In this document: in pieces, positions 1 through 11,700 of the stretch
Position numbering within the stretch: the first letter of the stretch is position 1
Layout of the letters: every line of letters begins with the position of its first letter
NCBI GenBank assembly: GCA_035771165.1
Contig: JAWNZC010000265.1
Span: 2,754,001-2,818,000, forward strand
DNA from: Paragorgia papillata
Taxonomy: Eukaryota; Cnidaria; Anthozoa; Scleralcyonacea; Coralliidae
Length of the DNA stretch: 64,000 nucleotides
Direction: 5' to 3'
Position numbers and translations under genes: made by a program
Notes under the pieces: model-generated
The model's database searches: none
What the model was told of the DNA's origin: nothing
The model's input: the letters and a program-made list of their open reading frames with translations, nothing else

Positions 1-1050
1 TCACACAATTAAGCAGCCATTTTTGGTTGGCTCAGGAAGCAATAGGTTAATATTGGGCTAATACAGTTTCTAAAACAAAACAAAAATGTGCAAAAAAATT
101 AACTGCACTACTGTAAGTTGTGTGGATTGTGTATCAAGAACGTTCACACCAACTGACAAAAAAGATACACCAAAGTTCACAAGCTGTTTTACTTTTAAAT
201 TTTCTGACTATATGTCCTTGATTAAATCTACTAATCACCACTTACTACATGTAAGATAAAAAAAATTGAGAAGACCCAATTACATTTATTTTAAGTTACT
301 GTTGACAGTAGATCTTCATTTGCAATTAATTCACATATTTATGCAGACACTAACTTGTTCTTTTTTTGCCACACAATAATTCTTGCCATGGTAACAACTT
401 ACTGATATTGCTACCAAATGGTGACTGATAAAACAAGAACGCTTCTAGACCTAACATACATAAGAGGGGGTACAATAGTGAACACTGTACAATAGTGTAC
501 AGTAAAAGGAGCAAAGGAGGTCAAACATCTTCAGAGTTACAAAACGGTGTATATTACTGTATATAATACCGTATACTGGTAGTAGTCTGGTATAGACACT
601 AAATGTGGGTGGTCTCTTATCTAAAGCAGCTAGCAAAGGGTTGATCTTGAGACATCTTCTAACTGTCTGACATTTGTAGTGGAGTAAAGGAATATTCTGC
701 ATTCCATGTACAGTACCTCACACCTGATATCTCTGACTTCAAAATGGTACAAAATCATGCCTCATTGTGGCCCAATTTAGTCAACACATTTGTAGTTATT
801 AGAGTTGAAACACATTGATTTCACACTTTTGATAGACTGCAATCATGCTTCACTGATATGTGATTGTGTTTGGGTGATATGCAAAGTTCCCTCATGTTGA
901 ATATTTCCCTTCCCTCCATTGGCTACAAATAAAACACTAAATATCAGGCTAGTTTCTGAAGAATAACACTGGTTACAACTTAAAGGATAAAGGACTGGGA
1001 GCTAATCATCCTTACTTGCAGCCAGTGGCTGAATTGCAAAGGACACAGAA
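1..1050. other. Non-coding, nothing recognised
   Basis: AT-rich sequence without an exon that I can support. It may be an intron of the DNAJC9 gene, whose 3' exons are missing. Confidence 0.5.
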
Positions 1051-1357
1051 CAATGTGGCAGTGTTGAGGCATATCAAAGGTGCTCCAGGCTGCCACCATA
1101 TGACACAGTTCAGACCATGGATCACAGCTAAGATGTAGGTGTTGATTTTACAGAGGGAGGATCGAAAACTAATCGAAAACCAGAAAACCTGGTGAAAAAC
1201 CCCTCGAAGCACAGGAGAGATCAACTACAACTCTACTCACATGAGTTCCAAGCTCGTCAATGGGTTATTCCCAGACAATCACCCATCCAAGTACTAACCC
1301 CATCTAACCGGGCTTAACTTTTGGTGAAAGGCAGCGCACTAACAGCACACGCCACTC
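1051..1357 (-). mobile_element. SINE with 5S-rRNA-like head, copy 1
   Basis: Read on the minus strand from 1357, it holds GTTAGTACTTGGATGGGTGA and CTGGGAATA, the 3' half of 5S rRNA including the box C region, followed by a tRNA-unrelated body ending near CAATGTGGC. The same unit recurs at 20246 and, diverged, at 29085. Confidence 0.75.
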
Positions 1358-1634
1358 CTTTATGTATGTACAATAGCTCATGGTTAGTGAAGGGGGCTGG
1401 TGTGGAAACACCATTGTCTTTCAAGATGATGTAATAGTGATGTTAGTGTGTGTGACTAAATGCTATGGAGATGTGAGGATAAGACTATACAAACTGAATC
1501 TGAATGTTGCTACAGGATGACTGCTTCATTATACAGAAAATACAATACAGTACATTCAGTGACTGTAATTGCAAACTGAACAAAAACATAGAACAATGAC
1601 TATTATTTAGTTTCTACAGTATGCATGTACAGTT

Positions 1635-1812
1635 AACAAATAAAACATAAAACTCTGTGCATATGTACTATTATAAAGGTGTGTTTGAAGTTGAGTACTG
1701 TAGAAGCACGAGGCGATAGCCGAGTTTACACTTCTTTCATGTTCAAATGACATTCAAACATACCTTTATAAGAGTACATATGCACAGGAGCAATATGTTT
1801 TATTTGTTTTAT
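1635..1812. mobile_element. Inverted-repeat (MITE-like) element
   Basis: The arms CTGTGCATATGTACT (1655) and its near-perfect complement (to 1787) continue outward through the AACAAATAAAACATA sequence. No coding capacity. Confidence 0.6.
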
Positions 1813-1904
1813 AAAATAAAAAGAAGAAAAGACAAGCCAAAAGTTGGTTAGGCCAAATAAAAAAAATCGTATGGTTCTAGTTACATCTTGAAAAAAATAG
1901 GGTA

Positions 1905-3236
1905 CAGTACCGCTCGCGTATAGCTTAACACATTTTTGCGTATCATACGTATATCATACATGTATGACACTTGTATGATACGCATATGACACTTGCATAA
2001 TACGCATATGATACACGTATGACACTTGCATAATACGCATATGATACGCGTATGACACTTGCATAATACGTGTATGACACTTGCATAATACGCGTATGAT
2101 ACGCGTATGACACTTGCATAATACGCATATGACACTTGTATGATATGCTGGTATGATATACGTGTAAAGAAAACGTATACAGATCGTATTTACATCTCCA
2201 CTTCTTTCCACTTGTCCTGCATGTCTCGTCACTCGTCAGTACACATATTCCTCCTTATGCTAGAGAACACATTATGCTATTGTCTAAGAAAGGAAAAACG
2301 TTTTCGAAAAAACGTTTATCCTAGCAAGAAATATTACATAACATTTCATAAAATGATGCTCTTTCATCAACTATTAAATTCATGCTTTAATAAAGTCGAC
2401 TTTCAGTGTTGCATTTCTCATGCAAGTGGTTCATGAGTGCGGTGTGTTACAATGAATATCAGTAATAAAATCATCTGGAATTCATATTTTTCCCGAATGA
2501 ATTCGTGTATTACGGCCTATCTATAAGGCTTGTCATTCTGGTGTATCGATGGCGTATAACTATACACGCAATGTAAAAGACCTTTCTTTCAGATTATAAC
2601 AACAAGATCAAAAGAGAACATTTGGTGGTATCGGGTGAATGTAATATGCTGTCATTATTTCGCTTCACTTTAGTATCCAGACTGTTTTCTTTGATGTGAT
2701 GGTATAATTTTCTTGTGTTTGGTGAAATTTAGTTGTCTTATCTTCTTTGGAAGATCCCGTTTGGTTGTTTAAGACGCACTGCTATGACTATCCCTCACTA
2801 TTCTCACCGAGACCTGCAGAGAATCCCCAGCCACAGAGGTTGTTAGGAACAACATTCATTAAGTTTCATTTCTCCCGATAAACAAGAACTAATACGGCTT
2901 ACTGTGTAACTTTCCTATTGATGAGTAAAATCATCTGGCGTTAGCCAGAGTAAAATACTAAAAGCACTCTTGGGCATTAAAGGGTTAACCGTGGAAAAGT
3001 TTCGTAGTAGTGTGAACGCTCGTTGAAGCGTCAAGAAATTCAAACAGATTCATTTGAACACAATGAAATAACGTTTTTCTTTCGTACAGGCATCTTGTGA
3101 ACCATGATACATATATATATATATATATATAGGCGTTTGACAATCTGCAACGCTAGTGTCTAATACGCGTATCAATACACGTATGATACACGTATAATAC
3201 GCGTATCATGTGTTAAGATATACGCGAGCGGTACTG
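1905..3236. mobile_element. Tc1/mariner-type non-autonomous element, 1.33 kb
   Basis: Terminal inverted repeats CAGTACCGCTCGCGTATA at 1905 and 3236 are flanked by TA on both sides (1903-1904, 3237-3238), the Tc1/mariner target. After the TIR both ends carry runs of ACGCGTATGATAC-like units. No transposase frame is visible inside. Confidence 0.7.
1935..2160. repeat. Irregular tandem array of (ACGCGTATGACACTTGCATA)-type units
   Basis: About ten units of 20-34 bp, alternating CGTATGATAC and ACACTTGCATAAT blocks. This is the sub-terminal array of the element at 1905-3236. Confidence 0.75.
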
Positions 3237-3239
3237 TAG

Positions 3240-4048
3240 GTATGTTGGCTTTTTTTGTTTTTTTCCTTTTCTTTTCTTTCCTCTCCCTATTATTTTAGGT
3301 CAGCCTGGAAACGAAGTTGTTGTCTGGAGAAGGAACTGTTTACTCTCTTGTCTTATTTATATATTTTATGGTATTATTTTCACCATTTTCTTCTTCCACC
3401 AACTCTGCAACCACATAAGAAGAGTGGCAAAAATATACAGGGTCAGTGGAGCTAAACTAGGGTTGGTCGGGTAACCAGAACCACATGATTTTTTTTATTT
3501 GGCCTCAGTTTTGAAATTTTCCACCAGGTGACACCATCTTACACCATTCTCCATGTCATTTACAATTTTTATACGAGTTCTTATAAATGCATGGGACATG
3601 CATGGCCAATCAGAGTGTATGTGGAAAACACCTTATTTTATAAATATATCTTAAATGCCTATGGATAAATGGAGGTGTAAAAAACCTCCCCCCCCCCCCC
3701 CCCCCCTTTCTCCAAGAATTACCCATGATTCTCTTAATGAGAATTAGAGAAGTGTGCAATGGATCATTTTCACTCATGTGATCAGCAGCCCCATTGGGGT
3801 GGTGAAACAATATGAAATGTTTGAATAAGAATAGAGTTAAATTCCCATAGGATAAAGGTTGTGCACCAATATGGCCGCCATTTCATTGTTTCTGTGCACC
3901 AATATGGCCACTGTGATGTCAAATGAAAAGCAAGAATATATTTATACATTTTGATTAAAATAAATTAATGGCCTAATTTGTGTACACGACGTACAAAAAT
4001 GACAAAATGAAATCAGAATAAGACGACTATGTTAAAGTCATTTCATAC
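3240..4048. other. Non-coding flank of the DNAJC9 exon with a poly-C run
   Basis: Holds a run of about 20 C at 3687-3706 and no recognised exon. It is the intron or 3' flank of the DNAJC9 exon. Confidence 0.5.
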
Positions 4049-4621
4049 CTTTACTTTTCTGGCTTTTTTCTTTTTCCTGTCATGTTTGATAAAGGAATCA
4101 AACTGAGGCAGTTCTCCTTTGTCAATACCATCTTGTAATAACTCTCTGAATCTTTCCTCATCTTCCACAGAAGCACAGAGAACAGTTTCTAATAATTTAT
4201 CCATATCTCCTTCGTACTGTACGTACGCTTCTTTTAAATCTTTCAATTCTTCATCAGAACCCTTGTATTCTTTCTCAAACTTTGAAATATCTTCAGTTGT
4301 TATTTGAGGGAACATTACTCTCCAATAATATAACCAATCTCTTTCTTGTTCAACAATTTCTTCCCCTACTTCACCAGTTTCATCATAAACACCTCGTAGT
4401 TCTTTATTGGATAGTACTGAATAAACTTTACATAAAGCTTGAAATTTCTTTGTGGCTCTTTCCTTCTCTCCATCTTCATGAACTCTATCAGGATGAACTT
4501 TCAGAGACAGACGACGATATGCTCGTTTAATGTCAGATTCTGATGCTGTTTTGGCTACATTAAGTACTTCGTATAACCCTTGAGTGCCAAATAAAGACTC
4601 TAGCTCCTCCAAGAAACTCAT
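4049..4621 (-). CDS. DNAJC9: DNAJC9-like J-domain protein, first exon (partial gene)
   Basis: The exon encodes 191 residues from the ATG at 4621. Family knowledge: DNAJC9 is a nuclear J-domain co-chaperone that recruits HSP70 and also binds histones H3-H4. Seen: an N-terminal J domain (about residues 15-80) with HPD at 43-45, followed by the family-specific region (RDWLYYWR, then ISKFEKEYKGSDEELKDLK, then a GDMDKLLETVLC block), ending in a lysine-rich stretch. The exon closes with AAG before GTATGA, a good splice donor in phase 0; unspliced, the frame would stop one codon later. Vertebrate DNAJC9 is about 260 residues, so some 60-70 C-terminal residues are missing. I found no matching exon between bases 1 and 4048, so the remainder probably lies past the left edge. 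Identity is strong. Confidence 0.9.
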
Positions 4622-5659
4622 TTTTCAATTGTTTCTTCAACAATCTGTGTCTAGATTTGAGAATTGACGGATTTTGATCGCAAAAAAGCAAAAAATCTTT
4701 CACGAACCCGCAAGCTCCCGCCAAATCCAATCTCGTTCCCAGACCTGCATCCTGCCCGCGCAAGAAATGCTGCACAGCAACACGTGAAGAGGGGCGAGTT
4801 AAGAGACTACTGGGCTTCTTTTTCGAGTGTTACGGTGTTACCACTCTCAATTTGCCCCTCTCAAACCCCCTCTACTAGGGTGTAGTGTAGCCTCCTCCGT
4901 AGGCAACTCTTTTCTCCTGCAAATACAGGAATGCCGCAAAATTTATCGCCGCAATCCCCTGATCAGAAGCGACAGAGTTGACTAGGGTGTAGGGCACTTG
5001 TCTGGAAGTCACTGGCTCTAAATACGTATAAAAAATATTGGGGTTTTTGTCAGTTTAGTTGCTCAAACAATTTAAGATAAATATAGTGTGATAGAGCTCC
5101 AATTTAGCGCCACATTGTTATGAATGGACGCGATGCTTATACGAGGACCGCGCAAATGCAATATGTTTACTTTTGCTTTAAGTATGTTTACGTTTACGTT
5201 TAATATATCGAGTAAATAAGGTAGTACACGAAGCTCGCGAGCGGAGCCCTTCATATACAGTTAAAACCAACTAGTCAGTCAAACCGATAGAAATAAAAGC
5301 GTGGTGCGAAAAAGCGTCAAGGAAAAATGTGCATTTTTAATATTTTTTAAATTGGCGGCTGACGCTTTTAGTTGCTGTTGCAAATTATTACAAATTAATT
5401 ACCGTATTACAAATAGAGCACAGTACAGTAGCCCATCAGAGTGCAGGATTATATAATTGGTCATGACGCACATAGTCAGAAATTTTATCCAAGATTGGAG
5501 CCTAGCGAGCGAGGGTTGCAAGAGGTTTTATACGGTACAGTTTACGACGTGCTTTTTTAAAAAAACATTGAGCGGAAAACTTTGAGATGGTGAAAATCAT
5601 TATAATCATGGGATCTGTATGGTAATGTTAGAAATAGAATGAGCACAAAATGTTGTCTC
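4622..5659. promoter_or_regulatory. Probable DNAJC9 promoter region and MRL 3' flank
   Basis: The stretch just upstream of the DNAJC9 ATG (4622-5000) is richer in GC and CpG than its surroundings, as expected for a promoter. The remainder up to the MRL stop codon is AT-rich with no recognised feature. No specific site is claimed. Confidence 0.4.
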
Positions 5660-5767
5660 TTAGTCTTGATCCACACTCTCGGCATGACTTGAATTATTTT
5701 GTAATTTCGTTAACTTCACTTTTCTTCTTAAAGCTTTGTCGTAGTTTTCACGTAATGTACGTCCATA
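5660..5767 (-). CDS. MRL gene, last exon with stop
   Basis: Encodes YGRTLRENYDKALRRKVKL and then a short polar tail ending in SVDQD, with a TAA stop at 5660-5662. The first part continues the PH-flanking helix of MRL proteins (KYGKTLYDNY in RIAM, from memory). No proline-rich sequence follows in this exon. Confidence 0.85.
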   Translation of the reverse strand, partial: YGRTLRENYDKALRRKVKLTKLQNNSSHAESVDQD

Positions 5768-8700
5768 CTATATAAATTGATAAAAAAATCTGAATATTAG
5801 TCAATATAATTTCATTGTAAGAATAAATCTACTAACTAACCGGTGGGTGGGTTGGTGTTCGCGACCCCTGTCCTTTTTCTAAAGACTGAAATCTCTCTGC
5901 TCTCGTTTTTACAAAATTAATATGTTTTATAGTTTATTCAAAAATCATTAATAATTCATGAGGAAAACACAAAGGAAATCAGTACCATGTCCGTGGTTTT
6001 ATACCTGATAAAACTTCTTGACGTCAGAAAGAATACTAATGAACATACAATTTTATATAAAGAATACTAATGAACATACAATTTTATATAAAGAATACTA
6101 ATGAACATACAATTTTATATAAAGAATACTAATGAACATACAATTTTATATAAAGAATACTAATGAACATACAATTTTATATAAAGAATACTAATGAGCA
6201 TAACATATGATCCAATAACGAATCGTTTTTGAAGCCATTCAAAACACTCGCATCACGTGTTTTATCAGATCTAAAACACTCGGGCTGCGCCCTCGTGGTT
6301 TTAAATCTGATAAAACACTCCTGCTCGTGTTTTACTGAAATATTACGAAACATCTAGTGTATTTTAAAAATAGGAAGGTTTAGATCCAAAGCGAGTTTGA
6401 GTTTGATACTGCGCAATAGAGCTGCACAATTTTGTCAGCCAATAACGTCCAATCAAAACAGTAGTCTCTTCGCACGGCGCGCAGCTCGAACGCAAACTTG
6501 GCTTGATCCTGGCCCATTTATAGATTACACTGGATGCCATTCAAGAGACCTGGACCCCCAAAAAATGCGGACATCCGCAGCAATTCTTCCCCAATAGTTG
6601 CTTTAAGAAATTAATATTGTTAAAGATCGGCTGCTTATGTTTTATTTATTACATATTTTTGCGGAAACTTTTTTACTTTGTATTTACAGTGGCATTTACT
6701 CTAAATATTGTGGAATTGTTGGAATATAAAATCTTGTTGCGTACAAACTTGGCTTTACCTTTGCAAGCCGTATACCCATGATCCAGCTATTCATTGTGTT
6801 TCCATCTTCACTAGAGAAACATTTAATTCCTTCAACTCTCTGGCGCTAACCGGCTAGGAAAACATTATATGCATATGAGTTGAAAACAAAATAAATTTTT
6901 AAAAAATTGGGGTCATCACCTACCTATACTAAGAAGGCGTCTCATTGGTTTAAATAACCTAACCCAAACAAAACCCTAAAAACCCCTAACCTTCCCCTTA
7001 TCCTAATCAGTAAGGAGCATGGGAACGAATTGATAATTGACATGTGATTGGTTACTTATAGGCAATCAGAAAACTCGTTCATATTAGGTTCATATTAAGG
7101 GTTTCAAGTGGTAGACTCAAGAAACGGTTGTATACTAAAGCTACCAAGTTTGACTATAATCAGAAAAAACTACGTGCCGATAATCATGTTTATACAATAA
7201 AGTAACTTCTGTGTGCATTTTCATTGGTTGTTGACCTTGATCTATTGATCTATTTAACTCATTCCTGTCCGAGGGCTTCCCCAGAAATTTGCTCGTCGGC
7301 ATAGAAAGAGTTAAAGGACACACAGAGACGGACAAATAGATTGCATTTTTCGTGCGTATCTATTGATCTATTTAACTCATTCCTGTCCGAGGGCTTCCCC
7401 AGAGGTGAATAAAATCGTCTGGCGATTCGGACAGGAAAGAGTTAAAGGACACACAGAGACGGACAAATAGATTGCATTTTTTCGTGCGTATGTACTGTAA
7501 TAGATCACAAAAGACATCACATGCAGCATCTAAAGGACAACAGTCACGCCACTCGACTTTGTCTCGTGTGTGTCGCAGATTTCTCGATCCGTCCTTTCCA
7601 CCTGTGGTACTTTGCCATAACAAATCCTACTCTGCAATAAATAATAAGTCTGGATATGTTTTTTATCTTTATTGGCTTTTTATTTTTCTCATGATGTATC
7701 CAAAATTATTATTTTTTAAACCACAACTGTAAGAAACGGAAGTGGATAAAATGGGGAGGGTAGTCTCCACCTCAAATATTTCTAACAAGGCAGCGCTAAG
7801 AATGGGCTAAACTTTTCTTGGAGGGGAAAGGTGTCAAAATACACTCCTTCATTCTATTGATAAATTAACCCCTCCAATACAAAACATTTTTTCCCGGTAT
7901 TTCCACGGTATTTCCGGTATTTTCATCATGGTAGTATAGCAGTATGGCTTTATTCAGTGTCTTCCATATTTCACGTTGCGCAAACAACAACCAAAGTGCG
8001 CACGCGCGAACGCTCGGCACATGCCCTCCCAAGATTTGCGGGCTCGACGATAACTAGCAACACACGAAAAGCTACAAACAATATATCAATCTGAATTCTT
8101 TCTAGAAAAAGAAATATTTCTTACCACAAGACAAAAGCAATGTTCTGTTGGTGATTTATGTTTTTTCTTAAATGTTACAGGATCATAATAACTTGTATAG
8201 AGTTCACAATTGTCAAAGTTCATGATGCATTCTAACTCATTAGAAGCTTTAGTCACCTATAGTAAATACATTAACCGTCACACCGTTAAATACCCGCTAG
8301 CTGGTTAACATCTTCTAAGGGGCAGTTTACATGAGCCGGGCTAGCCCGGTTAACTAGGCTCACGCGATTGATTAGGATCTCACTGTGGTTTTCAAACTCG
8401 CATAAACTAAATGTACAAAGAAGAATCGGTTTGGTTTAGATGTAAACGAATCCTAACGTTGATTAAAATCTCCTTTTGTGGCCGAGGAAAAAATTTCGTG
8501 ACACGAGTCAGCCCGGTTAGCTGGGCTAGCCCGGCTCATGTAATCGGCCCCTTAATGGGTTGAACCCATATATCTAAATTTAGAAATACAAGCTCAGCCC
8601 ACTTGGGTATCCAAGCAGTCTGGAATATTGCGCCAAGTGACGCATTGGCCTTTACTGCGCGCATCCGACAACCCCCACCCCGCGTTAGATTAGGGTCAGG

Positions 8701-11700
8701 TATTATGTTGCCAATGTTGGAGTCAGGTTCTACAGCTAACTTGCAGGGTCAGACTGATTGGCATGTATGCTTATATAAGGCTGTACACTTATTATATACA
8801 TATGAAGCATGACTAAGGGGGGGAGCAATTGCCCTCCCAAAATATTAATGAAAATGAAAATTCAGGCACTTTCTGCTAGGAATTTCGGGCAATTTTGACA
8901 TGTATTGCTGTGAAATGTTCAAGAAAAATCCATACGTTCAGCTAAGACTGAAAAATAGTAAAAATCAATATTTAACCCTAACAGAATTGGGCTGCTACGC
9001 CTATACGTACTTCTTAGCTGAAAAAATTGAGAGAAACTGGTTTGTTTTATGCCATAGGATAATTAAACGTAGCAAAAAAGATGGCGGCATACATGTATGT
9101 TTTACCACTGTAATTATTCCCCGTCCAACGAAAACTATATATCGTAAAGAAAAATCGTAAGATAGAGCTGCAACGATAAAATTGGTAAGAAAAAAGTTGT
9201 TATCTCTTTAAAGTTCACGTTCAGGACATGTCAAACAATGTTTTGCTTGCTCTTGTCAGAAAGCATCATGGTAGTAATAAAGCGTACAGTCGCCATTTCT
9301 AATTTGTTGGCTCTGGTGGTCTGAATTCTTGAAAAGATATGCGCCACCAAATGTGAGAAACTTAAAATTCTTATTAACGTTATTTCAGTTACCTTTGATT
9401 TTTTCTTCGTGGTGAAATACAATCCTGAACCTCTCAATACAAAAAATCGTTTTGTCCAAGATTTTTTACAAAAGTCTTTTGTGAGTAAGTAACCTTCGAG
9501 TGCAGGAACATTTGAACAAGACGAAAATAATTCCTATATATGAAAAAAAGAAAAAAGAGGCGACAATTAATTTCAATATTTTATCTAAATATTGCGATGC
9601 CATAACGAGTCATGAGTTATAGCAGGGCTTTATTAATTCTGCCTGTTCGTTCGTTCGTTCGTTCATTCATTCATTCGTTCGTTCGTTCGTTCGTTCGTTC
9701 GTTCGTTCGTTCGTTCGTTCGTTCGTTCGTTCGTTCGTTCGTTTGTTTGTTTGTGCGGAATGAATTGGTTTAGACTTCTCAATAGAAATCTTTTTTATTA
9801 CATAAATAATTATTCTTATACAAGTCGTATTCCCTTAGTGAAACCGACTATGTAATTGTTCAACCATTCTCCTCAAGCTCAATATATATAGCAAACAGTG
9901 AAATAAATTAAGTATAGCGTGCTGCGTAGGCAGTGACACTCGTAGTGTGTTGAAACAACAATAGAAATATATTAAGGTTTGATATGCTGCCGAAACAGAC
10001 TGAACGTAGGAGTCTAACATTTCGAGCGAAGGCAGAGAGAAACGTGACGAAGGGCTTTATAAACGTTAGACTACTACGTTCTCTGTTTCGGCAGTATACC
10101 AAACCTTACTATATTTCAATATATATAGTATTAACTGAGATTTTTTTCTAGCTATCAGATCAAACGGTTTCATTTTTCAAACTGAAAAATTTTTCTGCGT
10201 GCATAATAAAACAATAATTACTAGTTTATTTAAGCATGCAGACTGTCAGTACAGCATTACCTCAAGCAGCGCTCTCTTCTTCACCGCGGCTTTCTCAGTG
10301 ACAGCTTTGTCAATTTCAGAGTCAAGCATGTGGGTTGGAAAATAATGCTAAATAAACATAATTGTTAAGTTAGCAAAAAATTAGTGAAAACTTTACCAAC
10401 TCCAAACTGATATTATCCTATCCCAACTAACAGCACAATAGTTTGAACAAACAAGATGGCATTAGTCAAAACTGCCACGTACGGTGACTTACCGACGTAT
10501 TCTGAAAGAAGTCGTATTTTTGAATGTAGTCAGTGATAAATATTAATTTATTATTTGCATTTTTAGCCCATCTTGCAAAAACTTTTGAGATAATAACATG
10601 ATCTTCCAAAATTCTTTCTAAATTAATAAAAGCAAAAATATAATATAGTTTTACCAGTTTGCAGTTGTTTCCTAAATATGGGAAATGGTTATAGATAGCC
10701 GTTCGGCTTTTCAAATTTTGTTATTATCTACTGACAATGTCCACCAGTAATAGTCAAAATATTTTTAGTAGGGCAAGCAAACTAACTATAATTAACTAAC
10801 TTACCATTGTAACCAAGGCAACCAATCAACATCCACTGACCATCAAAAGCTAATCCACCAATGAACCAACCAAACAACTACCCCTGACCATGCAGCCAAC
10901 CAACATACTCTACCATCTAACCAAGGCACTAACCTACGATCGACTAACCAACCAACCATACATACTTCAATTAACCAACTATAACTCACTAACCAACCGA
11001 AGTTAACTCATCAATAAACCAACCAACTAACTAACCAACCAACAAGTATTCTACCACTACTAACCAAGTCACTATAACCATGTAACAAATACTCTATAAT
11101 AACCAATTTAGGTCAATAATCAACCATCGATGCATCAATTAATCAACCACTAGACCTGTCAACCAACTATAAAGTATCCAACTATTATTAAACAAAATTC
11201 ACCAATCAATCAGATAACGGCCAACTAACGCCTTAACCCACTAGTCAAGCAATCAACAATAGTTTTCTAACTGGCCATGTATGTTTCATACCTATTCCAA
11301 GATCCAACAACTGTTCAATTATAACATTATTAAAATCATATTCTAATCCCAGCATAATTTCCAATCTACGACAAGCTTCTGATACAATCATTGTTTCATT
11401 GGTCTCAAGAATTCCTAACTCGTCACCAGTTCTGGAGAAAATGGGGATCACATATGTCACCTAAAATTTTGTGATAAATGCAAGTTAAAGTATATATTTA
11501 GTTAGGAATTAAGGTAGTAGTTACCTTTATTGCTTCCTCACATTACCGACCAAACTCAATTTTACAATCAATTTACCATCCAATTTCTCATCAATTTACT
11601 GACAAATCACGATTTTTTCTACAGAATCTCTGTTTTACCGACAAGTTTTTCAAAAAGTGTGTGTGTGTGTGGGCGGGGTGGGGGGATGTTGTCACTCTTC

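Noticed and set aside
1881..2232. Tyrosine/cysteine-rich frames over 1.88-2.23 kb
   Set aside because: Products of the tandem array inside the TA-flanked element, in several frames at once.
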